From: Klebsiella pneumoniae
GTDB taxonomy: Bacteria; Myxococcota_A; UBA796; SXON01
Assembly (NCBI GenBank): GCA_945861635.1
Contig: CAMAWH010000012.1
Span: 47,953 to 111,952, forward strand
Direction of reading: 5' to 3'
Length of the DNA: 64,000 nucleotides
The position numbers and the translations under genes are program-made. The stretch's first letter is position 1; each line of letters begins with the position of its first letter. Below are positions 28,838 through 38,157 of this stretch, one piece after another. Under the pieces are notes generated by a model. It made no database searches. It was not told where the DNA came from and worked only from the letters and a program-made list of their open reading frames with translations.

Positions 28838-28867
28838 TTGACCGGAACCAATCCCTCGGCCTATTGT
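28838..28867 (+). promoter_or_regulatory. Predicted sigma70-type promoter for the cglF-gltG segment
   Basis: TTGACC (28838-28843) is followed after 18 bases by TATTGT (28862-28867), a close match to the sigma70 consensus. It lies in the gap after the GltE-like gene and would give a leader of about 38 nt before the ATG at 28912. It suggests that the CglF/GltG-like genes can be transcribed separately from the upstream barrel/TPR genes. Confidence 0.5.
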
Positions 28868-28911
28868 CGGAATGGCTCGCGCCAGCGACAATCCCCCTCC
28901 ACGGAGTCCCC

Positions 28912-29190
28912 ATGGATCGTCTCCTCCCCCGAGTCCTCCTTTCAGGTCTGGCCGCGCTCGGCTTCTCCGCGTCTGCGTTCGCGCAGGACGAAGAGAACAC
29001 CGAGGGTCGCAAGGTCACCTACAAGCAGAAGACGGAAATCGACTTCGAAGGTCTCGACGTCAACGGTGAACTGGTCAAACCCCAGAGCGCACTTGTACTC
29101 GATCGCAAGAAGGCCAGCTTCAATCCCCTCATTCATCTTCGGCAAGACTTCAACGCAGAGATGGAGCAATCCGTCGACGAAGTGAAGTAG
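28912..29190 (+). CDS. CglF/GltF-like small periplasmic protein
   Basis: 92 residues: a signal peptide (cut near SAFAQ) and a short mature domain with the stretch TEIDFEGLDVNGELVKPQ and SFNPLIHLRQDFNAEM, a pattern I associate with the adventurous-gliding protein CglF (GltF) of Myxococcus. The ATG at 28912 has an upstream CGGAG. It lies between GltE-like and GltG-like genes, as gltF does between gltE and gltG in M. xanthus. This is a key anchor for the Glt reading of the cluster. Confidence 0.7.
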   Translation: MDRLLPRVLLSGLAALGFSASAFAQDEENTEGRKVTYKQKTEIDFEGLDVNGELVKPQSALVLDRKKASFNPLIHLRQDFNAEMEQSVDEVK

Positions 29191-29217
29191 CCACGCGCTG
29201 ATTTTCTCCCTCCGAAC

Positions 29218-29232
29218 GGCCGTTCTACGGCC
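29218..29232 (+). promoter_or_regulatory. Short stem-loop before the FHA gene
   Basis: GGCCGT (29218-29223) pairs with ACGGCC (29227-29232) around a TCT loop, just upstream of the AGAGGA ribosome site and the ATG at 29246. It may tune translation or processing of the GltG-like gene. No T-tract follows, so it is not a typical terminator. Confidence 0.3.
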
Positions 29233-29245
29233 AAGAGGACGTGTC

Positions 29246-31099
29246 ATGGCCGGGAACACTGCATCCGTAGCGTTGACCTTCGAAATCTACCGTGGGCAGG
29301 AATTCGTCCGTCGTGACGAACTCCGCGCGGAGAGCGTAACGATCGGAAAGGGGCCCGCTGCGCTCCTACGAATCGAGGATGACGCGTTGCAAGACCTGCA
29401 CGCGGTCCTCAATGTCAACGACGACGGCAGCGTCCAACTCCTCGACCTCGTCGGGGACTCCTCGACCACCGTGAACGGAGAAGCCGTTTCGAACGTCGTT
29501 ATCCGCTCCGGGGACACGATCGGCTTCGGCGGCCTGCGCATCCTCATTACGATTCCGGACGAGCGCACCGCGTCATCGGTGGGAGCGCGCGAACCGGATG
29601 TTGCGGAGACGACGGACGACCACGACACCTCCCCTTCGGGCACGGAGATGCCAGAGCTTGATGAGGACGAACCTGTAGAAGACGTGATGGCATTCGTCAT
29701 GCGCGCCAGTGCCAGCGCAAACGACGCCGGCGCCGACCGCTCACGGGGCCGCGTGCTCGAAGTCGCCCAGGTATTTGGCGATTCGGTGGTCGATATCAAG
29801 CACTTTCATCGCAAGGCCGTCACGCTGGGTAGCGGCGTCGAAAAGAAGTTCACCGTCAGCGGCTTCGAGGAGAACTGGCGTTCGGCCTTCTTCGTTCCCA
29901 CCGACATGCTCGAAAACAAGGCCGAATACCGCCTCTTCGAGAACGCGGGCAACGTCTGGACGGCCAACATCAGTGACAAGTGGGCTGGCTTCGTAGACAT
30001 CGGCGAGACGCGCCGAACGTTCGCGGAGATGATCGCCGATGGCACGGCGAAAAGCGCCGGTTCAGGTGGGTACCGCATCGACATCGGGGAAGACGCGCGG
30101 CTCGTTGTCGACCTCGGCAGCACGATCTTCGTCGCCCATCAGGTGTACCCGGGCAAAAAGGTGATCGGCAAGATGGGAGAGGGCATGGACTACCCCTTCC
30201 TCGGAATCGTGGGATTCATCGCGTTCGTCGCGGTGATGCTCGGCATCGCTATCGCCGTCATGCCGCCGCCGCCCGACACGTCGAAGTACGCGCTGACGGA
30301 CCACATGGTGGAGTTGCTCCTGCAGAAGCAGGAAGAGCTCGACAAGAAGAAGCCCGACAACAACCCCGACGCGGGTGAAGGCGCCAAAGCCAAGAAAGAA
30401 GAGGGCAAGGTCGGCAAGAAGGACGCGAAGATGGACAAGGCGAAGGGCGAAAAGGTCCAGATGCAAAAGCAGCAGCTCGACAAGGAAATCGCCGACAACG
30501 CCGGCGTCCTCGGCGCCCTGCGTGACGACTCGCAGCTCGACTCCGTCCTCGGCGCCACCGGCTTGAATGCCGATATGATGAGCGGTATCGGCGGCCTGAT
30601 CGGCGCCAAGGGTACCCAGATGGGCGCCGGCGGCCTCGGCGCGCGTGGAAGCGGCCTCGGCGGCGGCGGAACGGCGGAAGGCCTCGGCGGCCTCGGCACG
30701 AAGGGTCGTGGGTCCGGTGCCTCGGGCTACGGCTCGGGCGGCGGCAACTTCGGCTCGAAGGGTGAAGGCGGCATCGGCACCGTAGGCGGTGACCCGATCA
30801 TCCTGGGCGCGCTCGACAAGTCACTCATCGACGCCGTCATCAAGCGCAACATGAACCAGATCCGGTACTGCTACCAGCGCGAGTTGACCAAGAACCCGCA
30901 GCTCGGCGGCAAGATTACGGTCAAGTTCGTCATCGCGAAGGATGGAACGGTGTCCTCGGCCACCACGAAATCCTCGACGATGGGCAGCCCCGCCGTAGAG
31001 TCCTGCATCAACGGTCGCTTCATGCGGTTCCAGTTCCCGGAACCGAAGGGTGGCGGCATCGTCATCGTGTCCTACCCGTTCATCTTCTCGCCGGGGTAG
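29246..31099 (+). CDS. FHA-TM-TonB-like envelope protein, GltG/AgmX-like
   Basis: 617 residues. Residues 1-100 form an FHA phosphothreonine-binding domain (SVTIGKGPAALLRIEDD, LHAVLNVNDDG, TTVNGEAV). A second, basic region (about 165-300) precedes one TM helix at about 315-337 (FLGIVGFIAFVAVMLGIAIAV). After a Lys/Glu coiled-coil and a Gly-rich stretch (about 460-510) comes a C-terminal AgmX/PglI-type TonB-like domain (MNQIRYCYQRELTKNPQLGG, MRFQFPEPKGGGIVIVSYPF). This is the layout of GltG: cytoplasmic FHA, inner-membrane helix, periplasmic TonB-like domain that reaches outer-membrane partners. It may be driven by the ExbBD-like pair upstream; that is an inference. Confidence 0.8.
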   Translation: MAGNTASVALTFEIYRGQEFVRRDELRAESVTIGKGPAALLRIEDDALQDLHAVLNVNDDGSVQLLDLVGDSSTTVNGEAVSNVVIRSGDTIGFGGLRILITIPDERTASSVGAREPDVAETTDDHDTSPSGTEMPELDEDEPVEDVMAFVMRASASANDAGADRSRGRVLEVAQVFGDSVVDIKHFHRKAVTLGSGVEKKFTVSGFEENWRSAFFVPTDMLENKAEYRLFENAGNVWTANISDKWAGFVDIGETRRTFAEMIADGTAKSAGSGGYRIDIGEDARLVVDLGSTIFVAHQVYPGKKVIGKMGEGMDYPFLGIVGFIAFVAVMLGIAIAVMPPPPDTSKYALTDHMVELLLQKQEELDKKKPDNNPDAGEGAKAKKEEGKVGKKDAKMDKAKGEKVQMQKQQLDKEIADNAGVLGALRDDSQLDSVLGATGLNADMMSGIGGLIGAKGTQMGAGGLGARGSGLGGGGTAEGLGGLGTKGRGSGASGYGSGGGNFGSKGEGGIGTVGGDPIILGALDKSLIDAVIKRNMNQIRYCYQRELTKNPQLGGKITVKFVIAKDGTVSSATTKSSTMGSPAVESCINGRFMRFQFPEPKGGGIVIVSYPFIFSPG

Positions 31100-31117
31100 G
31101 GGGTCGTCGTGACGGAT

Positions 31118-31136
31118 GCCCCGCTTGGCGCGGGGC
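31118..31136 (+). terminator. Terminator-like hairpin after the GltG-like gene
   Basis: GCCCCGC (31118-31124) pairs with GCGGGGC (31130-31136) around a TTGGC loop, followed by a moderately T-rich stretch. It lies 19 bases behind the stop codon, so partial termination before the CglE-like gene is plausible. Confidence 0.45.
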
Positions 31137-31194
31137 CTTCGTGTTTCGCTCACTCGCCTTCCGTGGTATTCATTCGCTCCCGTTGAGGTCGTAG

Positions 31195-31944
31195 ATGTTC
31201 CTGCTCGCCGCTGCGCTGATCACCTCGCCGACTGCCTTCGCTCAGGACGAGGACAGTGAAGATTCGGATACCGTCAGCGAGGACGAGGACGAGGGCAGTA
31301 GCAAGAAGAAATCGAAGAAGAAGTCTTCGGGCAGGAAGGAAAGCGCGGGCAAGATCCGCGAAATCGTTCGTGGGGTATACGCGAAAGCCGACGTTGGCGG
31401 GGCCGGTTACCTCCTCGGATTGAAGGACTCGGTGCAAGCCGGCACCCTCGTGGGTCTCGGCGTGGGTCAGGACTTCGTGGACAACGAAAAGCAGTCGATG
31501 GCTTGGGAAGTGAACATTCTTCAGGGCATCCACAATGGCGGCGCCGCGGCACTCCAGACCTCGCCTGACATCCAGTGCCCAGGCGGGCCAGCGGTCTGCA
31601 CCGAAGGCGACCTTCGCACGTATTCCCTGCAGGCGTCCTACGAGTTCTCGGCGTACCCGACGCGCCGAATCGGCATCGGCTTCCGCGTCGGCGCCGGCGC
31701 GATGTACAGCCCGTTGCTCATCGATGCGACGGCGTACAATGAGGAGATCATTCCTTCGCCGGCGTACGGAGGCGCCGACCCGGGGTTCCACGGCGGCATC
31801 CACCCGTACGGGTTCGGCGGACCCGCGTTCGAGTACTACACGAAATTGAGCCACTTCTCGGTCGGCATCAACGCGGACGTGTTCTACGCGGTAGGCTGGG
31901 ATCTTGGATTGAATGGCGCGGGGTCGCTGAAGTATACGTTCTAG
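31195..31944 (+). CDS. CglE/GltH-like outer-membrane protein
   Basis: 249 residues: a signal peptide (MFLLAAALITSPTAFA), an acidic then lysine-rich stretch (about 20-52), and a barrel-like domain whose opening (RGVYAKADVGGAGYL, GVGQDFVDNEKQSMAWEV) resembles CglE (GltH) of Myxococcus. It ends in an aromatic residue (KYTF), as outer-membrane barrels do. It closes the Glt-like cluster. The assignment rests on remembered family pattern and position. Confidence 0.65.
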   Translation: MFLLAAALITSPTAFAQDEDSEDSDTVSEDEDEGSSKKKSKKKSSGRKESAGKIREIVRGVYAKADVGGAGYLLGLKDSVQAGTLVGLGVGQDFVDNEKQSMAWEVNILQGIHNGGAAALQTSPDIQCPGGPAVCTEGDLRTYSLQASYEFSAYPTRRIGIGFRVGAGAMYSPLLIDATAYNEEIIPSPAYGGADPGFHGGIHPYGFGGPAFEYYTKLSHFSVGINADVFYAVGWDLGLNGAGSLKYTF

Positions 31945-31957
31945 GCGGCGGACCGCG

Positions 31958-31986
31958 CTGCAACCGCCCAACGCAGGCGCTATACT
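31958..31986 (+). promoter_or_regulatory. Possible sigma70 promoter for the choice-of-anchor lipoprotein
   Basis: TATACT at 31981-31986 is a near-perfect -10 box; 17 bases upstream is CTGCAA (31958-31963), a weak -35. The start codon at 32036 follows a leader of about 43 nt with GGAGG close to the ATG pair. Confidence 0.4.
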
Positions 31987-32035
31987 CCCCGCTTCGTGCT
32001 ACGCCCGTCCACCCAACCCCGAAGCTAGCGGAGGC

Positions 32036-33187
32036 ATGATGTTGTCGTTCGCCGCTGCATTGTTCGCCACCGTCGGATGCGTCGGACTGGAGCGCATTCC
32101 CCAGAAGGGCACCCCCGAGCGTGACTCAGGCGTATCCGCGGCAACGCTCGGAGCCCTCAGTTTAAGCGCCTCAGAGTTTGCATTTGGCGACGTGTCGGTA
32201 AACGCCACCGCCGCGGCAGACACGACGCTGACCAACACGGGAGATGGCGCCCTGCATGTTGACGCCACGCTCGCGGGTGAGGATGCGTTTTCCACCACCG
32301 TGACGGGCCTCGACCTTGCCGGCGGCGCAACAAGCGTCGTCACCCTCGACTTCGCACCTCTGCAAGCGCGGGAGTTCGTTGCGACGCTGACGCTCGCGAT
32401 TGATGGGGGAGACAGCCTCGATCTCCCCGTCACCGGCACAGGAACGGACGGAGGAGAGGACACGGACACCGGGACGGAACCCGCCGACGAAGGCGATGTC
32501 GACGTCAAGTCTCCGTCCATGGCGTTCGGGAAAATCGACGTGGACGACGACGCGACGATGACGGTGGAGGTGTCCAACATCGGCCTGGCGGATTTGTCGG
32601 TCTCGAATGCGATCACCACGGACCCGGCCTTCACGATCAGCGGGGATTTCGCGTCGGCACGCGTGCTTGCTCCGGGAGATCGCAAGTCGCTGACGATCAC
32701 GTTTCTGCCTACCTCAGAGAAGGTGTACGCCGCCAAAGCAACGCTCACGACGGACGATCCCGACGAGGGCCGCGTGGACATCGATCTCAGCGGGGAGGGC
32801 GTCAGCCTCTGCGAAATCTGCAGCCCCCTCATTGACGTGGACACCGGCGGCTCCGACCCGTACAGCGTCACCGATTTCAACACGCTCCTCGGCCCCGACA
32901 AACGCGTTTTCACCATCCAGAACGTCGGTGACAAGGACCTCGACGTGTCCGACGTCTCGGTGAACAACGACTTCATTTCCACGTGCGGCACGTTCACACT
33001 CGGCGGCTGGACCGGCGCCAAATCGGTGAAGCCCTACGCCACGACGACCTTCAACGTGACGTATGACACGACCAGCGGCTGCATCGATTTGGCGCAGCAG
33101 AGCCTCGACGCCAACGTCATCCACATCCTGTCGAATGACCCCGGCGAACCCGACTATGTCATCGGCATCGGCGGGCTCGGGTTCTGA
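32036..33187 (+). CDS. Choice-of-anchor D (ASH-like) domain lipoprotein
   Basis: 383 residues with a lipobox (FATVGC) after a short signal. Two or three ASH/choice-of-anchor D Ig-like domains follow (LSASEFAFGDVSVNATAAAD, KSPSMAFGKIDVDDDATM, LPTSEKVYAAKATLTTDDPD), with an acidic Thr/Asp linker between the first two. Such proteins are common on myxobacterial surfaces, with unknown ligands. GGAGG is 1 or 4 bases from the two adjacent ATGs, so the second (32039) may be the true start. Confidence 0.78.
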   Translation: MMLSFAAALFATVGCVGLERIPQKGTPERDSGVSAATLGALSLSASEFAFGDVSVNATAAADTTLTNTGDGALHVDATLAGEDAFSTTVTGLDLAGGATSVVTLDFAPLQAREFVATLTLAIDGGDSLDLPVTGTGTDGGEDTDTGTEPADEGDVDVKSPSMAFGKIDVDDDATMTVEVSNIGLADLSVSNAITTDPAFTISGDFASARVLAPGDRKSLTITFLPTSEKVYAAKATLTTDDPDEGRVDIDLSGEGVSLCEICSPLIDVDTGGSDPYSVTDFNTLLGPDKRVFTIQNVGDKDLDVSDVSVNNDFISTCGTFTLGGWTGAKSVKPYATTTFNVTYDTTSGCIDLAQQSLDANVIHILSNDPGEPDYVIGIGGLGF

Positions 33188-33323
33188 CGGGGAGAGTGAC
33201 TCCGCTGCGGCAACGGGTTCACGTCCGTTTGCCTTGCCGGCGTGTCCACGTTAGCAGCCGGTTCCGCGCGGCTCCCGTGCGCCCACCCGTATGACGGCCC
33301 CGCCGTCCGATGCGAGGATCCAT

Positions 33324-33977
33324 ATGGCAAATTCGAAGATCGGCCTGATCGGCCGCAAACTCGGCATGACGCAAATTTTCGACGCTGCGGGCAACGCCTG
33401 GGGCGTCACGGTCATCGAGCTGGGCCCGAACATCGTTCTCCAGTCGAAGACGAAGGCGGGCGCAGACGGCTACTCCGCCGTCCAACTCGGCTACGGAAAA
33501 AAGCGCCTCAAGAGCGCCAACTTGCCGGAAGTCGGCCACGCCAAGGCCGCGGAAACGGAGCCCGCCGCCTTCATCCGGGAAATCCGGCTGAGTGACGCGG
33601 AAGCGCAGGCCTGGCCGAAGGGCATGTCGCTCAACGCGGCCGACGTGTTCAAGGCCAACGATCTCGTCGATGTCCAGGGCACGTCCAAGGGCAAGGGATT
33701 CGCCGGCGTCATGAAGCGCCACAACTTCAAGGGCTTCAAGGCCACCCACGGCGTCCACGAGTACTACCGTCACGGCGGTTCCATCGGGACGCGCCTCACC
33801 CCCGGTATGACGTTCAAGGGGATGAAGATGCCGGGCCACATGGGCAACGCCAACGTCTCGGTGCAGAACATGCGGATCGTCCGCGTAGACGCCGAGAAGA
33901 ACCACGTGTTCATCCGCGGCGGCGTTCCCGGTCCGGACGGCGGCTTCGTCGTCGTTCGTCAGGCCGCGAAGGCCTGA
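33324..33977 (+). CDS. rplC: 50S ribosomal protein L3
   Basis: 217 residues, full length. Typical L3 features are GLIGRKLGMTQIFD at the N terminus, the GTSKGKGFAGVMKRHNFKG loop that reaches the peptidyl-transferase centre, and GHMGNANVSVQN. The ATG at 33324 has GAGG seven bases upstream. It normally leads rplD and rplW in the S10 operon; here it stands alone between an unrelated lipoprotein gene and a convergent CoA-transferase operon, which is odd. It could be a relocated gene or a second copy. Confidence 0.97.
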   Translation: MANSKIGLIGRKLGMTQIFDAAGNAWGVTVIELGPNIVLQSKTKAGADGYSAVQLGYGKKRLKSANLPEVGHAKAAETEPAAFIREIRLSDAEAQAWPKGMSLNAADVFKANDLVDVQGTSKGKGFAGVMKRHNFKGFKATHGVHEYYRHGGSIGTRLTPGMTFKGMKMPGHMGNANVSVQNMRIVRVDAEKNHVFIRGGVPGPDGGFVVVRQAAKA

Positions 33978-34030
33978 TTCCGGGAAGTCGCGAGGCGTCG
34001 CTGCGCCGCGCTGCGTTTTACGTCCTGTGG

Positions 34031-34687
34031 CTAACCGTCGAGCGGAAGCCGGCGCAGGTCTTCCGCCACGCGGAAGGCGGCGCCGGTTGCGTTTTTTACC
34101 TGCTCGACAGAGAGATCCTCGGCAATTTCACGGAGGGTCAGGCCACCGTCGAAGGTGAACACGCCGTAGTCGGTAATGAGCAGGTGGACGCAGCCGACCC
34201 CGGTCAACGGCAGCGTGCAGCGATCTAGCAGCTTCGACTCCCCCTTCGCGACGTGCTCCATTGTGACGACGACGCGACGCGCCCCCGCGACGAGATCCAT
34301 CGCCCCACCCATCCCCTTCACCATCTTGCCCGGGATCATCCAATTCGCGAGGTCTCCCGAGGCGGAAACCTGCATGGCGCCCAGAATGGTCAGGTTGATG
34401 TGCCCGCCACGAATCATCGCAAAGCTGTCCGCGCTCGAGAAGTAGGACGCCCCGGGCACCGCGGTGACCGTTTGCTTCCCGGCATTGATCAAGTCGGCGT
34501 CCACCTCACTATCCATCGGAAATTCACCCATTCCAAGCAGCCCATTCTCCGAGTGCAGGACGATGTCCATGCCTTCGGGAATATGATTGGCAACCAGCGT
34601 GGGGATGCCGATGCCGAGGTTGACGTAGTAGCCATCCCGCAGTTCCTGAGCGGCACGTTTCACGATTCCATCGCGACTCAAGGGCAT
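34031..34687 (-). CDS. scoB: 3-oxoacid CoA-transferase subunit B
   Basis: 218 residues. The catalytic Glu47 lies in the family motif [22 protein letters not shown] and [18 protein letters not shown] are typical of subunit B. With subunit A it transfers CoA from succinyl-CoA (or another donor) to a 3-oxoacid such as acetoacetate, as in ketone-body use. It follows subunit A with a 1-base gap and lies in the same minus-strand run as guaB. Confidence 0.94.
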   Translation of the reverse strand: MPLSRDGIVKRAAQELRDGYYVNLGIGIPTLVANHIPEGMDIVLHSENGLLGMGEFPMDSEVDADLINAGKQTVTAVPGASYFSSADSFAMIRGGHINLTILGAMQVSASGDLANWMIPGKMVKGMGGAMDLVAGARRVVVTMEHVAKGESKLLDRCTLPLTGVGCVHLLITDYGVFTFDGGLTLREIAEDLSVEQVKNATGAAFRVAEDLRRLPLDG

Positions 34688-34688
34688 G

Positions 34689-35381
34689 TCAGCTCCTTAC
34701 CGTGCGCTTTTCGATGCGCTTTTCATAGGATGTACCAACGATAACCCGCTGGACGAAGATGCCGGGGGTGTGGATGTCATCGGGATCGAGTGTCCCCACC
34801 TCGACCAACTCCTCCACCTCGGCGATGGTGATCCGGGCCGCCGACGCCATCATTGGATTGAAGTTGCGCGCCGTCTTGCGGTAGACGAGGTTGCCCAAAC
34901 GGTCCCCTTTCCACGCCTTGACCAGCGCAAAGTCAGCGACCAAGGCGCGTTCCATGACGTAGGTGCGCCCGTCGAATTCTCGCACGTCCTTTCCTTCCGC
35001 AACCACGGTTCCCGCGCCGGTAGCCGTGTAGAAGGCAGGAATTCCCGCCCCCCCCGCACGAATGCGTTCCGCCAGCGTGCCCTGCGGGCAGAGTTCGACT
35101 TCTAACTCGCCGGAAAGGAACTGGCGTTCGAACTCCTTGTTTTCTCCAACGTAGGAGGAGATCATCTTTCGCACCTGCCGCGTCTGCAGGAGCAAGCCGA
35201 GCCCGCAGTCATCGACGCCGGCGTTGTTGGAGATGAACGTCAGGCCCTTCACCCCGCGATCGCGCACGGCAAGGATCAGCGTTTCCGGGATGCCGCACAG
35301 CCCGAAGCCGCCCGCCATCAGCGTCGCGTTGTCGTGTATGTCAGAGACGGCTTCCGCCGCGTTGGCACGAACTTTGTCCAC
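34689..35381 (-). CDS. scoA: 3-oxoacid CoA-transferase subunit A
   Basis: 230 residues, beginning with GTG 3 bases after the guaB stop. The CoA-binding Gly-rich motif is [25 protein letters not shown] and [11 protein letters not shown] are standard subunit A segments. It pairs with the next gene. Coupling of a CoA-transferase to guaB has no obvious metabolic reason and may reflect shared transcription only. Confidence 0.94.
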   Translation of the reverse strand: MDKVRANAAEAVSDIHDNATLMAGGFGLCGIPETLILAVRDRGVKGLTFISNNAGVDDCGLGLLLQTRQVRKMISSYVGENKEFERQFLSGELEVELCPQGTLAERIRAGGAGIPAFYTATGAGTVVAEGKDVREFDGRTYVMERALVADFALVKAWKGDRLGNLVYRKTARNFNPMMASAARITIAEVEELVEVGTLDPDDIHTPGIFVQRVIVGTSYEKRIEKRTVRS

Positions 35382-35384
35382 GTT

Positions 35385-36860
35385 CTACTCCATCCGATAG
35401 TTGGGGCTTTCGCGGGTGATGATGACGTCGTGTACGTGGCTTTCACGCAGGCCCGCGGCCGTCATGCGGACGAAGGTCGCCTTTTCCTTCAACGTCGCAA
35501 TCGTGGCGCAGCCGGTGTAGCCCATCGCCGCTTTCAACCCACCGATGATTTGGTACACGGTGTCGCCAACCGGGCCCTTGTGGGGAACGCGCCCGACGAT
35601 GCCTTCGGGGACGAGTTTTCGCGTTTCGGCCTCCGGATCGCCCGCGTCATCCTGGAAATATCGGTCGGAACTCCCCGCTTTCATCGCCTCGATCGAACCC
35701 ATGCCGCGGTAGGCTTTGTAGCTGCGGCCCTGGTACAAAAGCATCTCTCCCGGCGCTTCGTCCGTGCCCGCAAAGAGTGACCCCATCATTACGACGTCGG
35801 CACCGGCCGCAAAGGCCTTCGCGACGTCGCCCGAGTACTTGATTCCGCCGTCCGCGATGATGGGCACGCCGTACTTCGCAGCGGCGGCCGCCGCATTCGA
35901 GATGGCGGTCAATTGCGGCACGCCCACGCCGGCGACCATGCGCGTCGTGCAGATGCTGCCTGGGCCAATGCCCACTTTCACAGCGTCCGCGCCGGCCTCA
36001 ATGGCCGCAACGGTTGCCTCCGCTGTTGCGACGTTTCCGAGCACGATCCGCAAATCCGGCCACGTCACCCTTGTCGCGCGAGCAGCTTGAAGCACGCCTT
36101 CACTGTGACCGTGCGCCGTATCGATCACGATGATGTCAACGCCCGCGTCCACGAGCGCTTGAATCCGCTCCTCCCGGTCGGCGCCGACCCCAACGGCCGC
36201 GCCGCAACGGAGGCGTCCCCGGGAATCTCGCGTCGCAAGCGGGTGGCGAGCGGTGGCCTCGACGTCCTTGAAGGTGATGAGGCCGCACAACTTCCCGATC
36301 GAATCGACGACGAGCAGTTTCTCCACACGATGTTCCTGCATCAGATCGCGGGCCCTTTCGAGGTCCGTTCCCGGCGGGCAGGTCACCAACCCCTCTCCTG
36401 TCATCGCGTCGGACACAGGGCGATCGAGGTTCCGTTCATACCGCAAGTCACGATTGGTGAGGATGCCGACCACCCGCTCTCCATCGAGGATGGGCAGGCC
36501 GTTGATTCCCCGTTCGCGCATGAGGTTCCGGGCCTCGCGCAGCGTGGCACGCGGGTCGAGCGTGACCGGGTCGGTGATGACGCCGGTCATCGCCTTTTTG
36601 ACCCGGCGAACCTGCTTTGCCTGCATCGCCGCGCTCATGTTCTTGTGGAGCACGCCGAGTCCGCCGAGACGCGCCATGGCAATCGCCATTTCCGCCTCGG
36701 TCACCGTATCCATCGCCGCGCTCAGAAGCGGCGTTTCCAGCGTAAAATCGCGGGCGAGCCGGGTAGCCACGTTCGCGTCACGCGGCAGGATCGTGGAGTG
36801 CCCCGGCTGGAGCAGAACGTCGTCGAAGGTCAGGCCGAGAGGGGGGTCGGCAGGCAGCAT
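35385..36860 (-). CDS. guaB: Inosine-5'-monophosphate dehydrogenase
   Basis: 491 residues, usual length. It oxidises IMP to XMP with NAD, the committed step of GMP synthesis. The catalytic Cys lies in [11 protein letters not shown]; an inserted pair of CBS domains spans about 90-205 ([32 protein letters not shown]); the flap has [10 protein letters not shown]. Start ATG at 36860. It heads a minus-strand run with the CoA-transferase genes. Confidence 0.97.
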   Translation of the reverse strand: MLPADPPLGLTFDDVLLQPGHSTILPRDANVATRLARDFTLETPLLSAAMDTVTEAEMAIAMARLGGLGVLHKNMSAAMQAKQVRRVKKAMTGVITDPVTLDPRATLREARNLMRERGINGLPILDGERVVGILTNRDLRYERNLDRPVSDAMTGEGLVTCPPGTDLERARDLMQEHRVEKLLVVDSIGKLCGLITFKDVEATARHPLATRDSRGRLRCGAAVGVGADREERIQALVDAGVDIIVIDTAHGHSEGVLQAARATRVTWPDLRIVLGNVATAEATVAAIEAGADAVKVGIGPGSICTTRMVAGVGVPQLTAISNAAAAAAKYGVPIIADGGIKYSGDVAKAFAAGADVVMMGSLFAGTDEAPGEMLLYQGRSYKAYRGMGSIEAMKAGSSDRYFQDDAGDPEAETRKLVPEGIVGRVPHKGPVGDTVYQIIGGLKAAMGYTGCATIATLKEKATFVRMTAAGLRESHVHDVIITRESPNYRME

Positions 36861-36934
36861 GGCGCGGTCTATCCGACGCGGCGGGTTCGCGGCAACGGGA
36901 TTGACTTTCGCTCAAGACGCCCCAGCCCCGACCG

Positions 36935-37954
36935 ATGGAGGGTCGGGAGGCATCCTTGCCGGGCGACACCCTTTCGAGCCTGCGGCCGGCCTGCGAAGCC
37001 GGGTTGACCGCGTTCATCACCGTGGGAAATGAGCGGTTCTCCACGACTCTCCTTGACTTCTCCGATGACCGTCTCACGATCGACTCGCCGCGACCAGCGC
37101 ACGGTGCCATGCTGATGACGACCGGCGCCGAGGTCACGATCGACTACCTGTTCGCCGGAATACCGCACCAAATCGTTTCGCGTGTACTCCGCGTAGAAGA
37201 TGGTGAAATCATCATTGCACCACCCGACACGGTGACGCGGCTCCAGCGCCGGCGCTACTTCCGCGTTCACCCGGTGGACGGCGTTTCCGCGACGCTGAAA
37301 ATCGGCGAGGCGCGCGTTGTTCGCCCGTTGGTTGACGTCTCGGCCGGCGGGATCGGTATACGCCTCGCGGAAGACGAAAGCTTCGCCTTCGGCACAAAAG
37401 CCATCGTACAATTTCCGCTGGGTGACGGCGCCAGTTTTCTGGCGACCGGCGTGATTCGACACATCGAATCTCGCGAAACGGCGGTCGGTCGTGAGCGCAT
37501 CGCCGGGGTGGAGTTCGATGACCTCAACGCCCGCGAGCGCGAACGGCTGGTCGTATGGGTAACCGCTCGCGAACGGGAGCTATTGCAGCGTCGCCAGCGT
37601 CAGCGAGCCATCGTGCCTCGCGATGCGGTGTTCGTGTTGCACGGGCCTGGCAATCGCGTCCGCATCCGCGCTGCCCTCGACGTCAGCACGACTGGCGTTT
37701 CCGTACTTGCCATGCAGGAAGATGCCGACCTCGTGCCCGGCGCTCGCGTTGTGCGCGCCGAGTTGAGACTACCCGGCGAACCGCCGTTCATCAGCAGTGT
37801 GCTCGTACACCAGCAACGTCAGCTCCAGACAGCAGGTTCGACGCAGACGATCACCGCGCTCGAGTTCGTGCGATTCCCCGCCGCCGAGGGCGCCCGATTG
37901 GGCCGCGCGCTCGACCGCTACGTGCCGGTCCTCCAGAGGCTTGTGCGCGGGTGA
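36935..37954 (+). CDS. YcgR-like protein with a PilZN and two PilZ-type domains
   Basis: 339 residues. Residues 20-95 fit the YcgR N-terminal domain. The first PilZ domain has the complete c-di-GMP signature: the R-x3-R part at 105-110 (RRRYFR) and D134-x-S-x-G-G (DVSAGG). A second PilZ-like domain follows (about 225-335) with DVSTTGVS but a weak arginine motif, so it may be degenerate. It probably binds c-di-GMP and acts on motility or surface functions. It is convergent with a diguanylate cyclase gene. Confidence 0.8.
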   Translation: MEGREASLPGDTLSSLRPACEAGLTAFITVGNERFSTTLLDFSDDRLTIDSPRPAHGAMLMTTGAEVTIDYLFAGIPHQIVSRVLRVEDGEIIIAPPDTVTRLQRRRYFRVHPVDGVSATLKIGEARVVRPLVDVSAGGIGIRLAEDESFAFGTKAIVQFPLGDGASFLATGVIRHIESRETAVGRERIAGVEFDDLNARERERLVVWVTARERELLQRRQRQRAIVPRDAVFVLHGPGNRVRIRAALDVSTTGVSVLAMQEDADLVPGARVVRAELRLPGEPPFISSVLVHQQRQLQTAGSTQTITALEFVRFPAAEGARLGRALDRYVPVLQRLVRG

Positions 37955-37966
37955 TCGGGCAATTCC

Positions 37967-37984
37967 AGAGCGGCGAACCGCTCT
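37967..37984 (+). terminator. Stem-loop between convergent genes
   Basis: AGAGCGG (37967-37973) pairs with CCGCTCT (37978-37984) around a CGAA tetraloop, 12 bases behind the PilZ stop. A second, weaker pairing (CCCCGG 38081-38086 with CCGGGG 38097-38102) follows. Neither has a T-tract. The rest of the 203-base gap shows no gene. Confidence 0.35.
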
Positions 37985-38157
37985 CGATCACGGACCGTCC
38001 CGCACGTTGAGTCCGTGGAAGTCAAGCATGGCAGTCACGTCCACGCTCGCCCCAACCACCCGCGCCGGCGCCGCGTGCGCCCCCGGTCCTATCGGGCCGG
38101 GGTTCGCAGTAAGTCGCCGTCCAAAAAACTGACGCATTCGGCCGGCGACGGCGGCCG

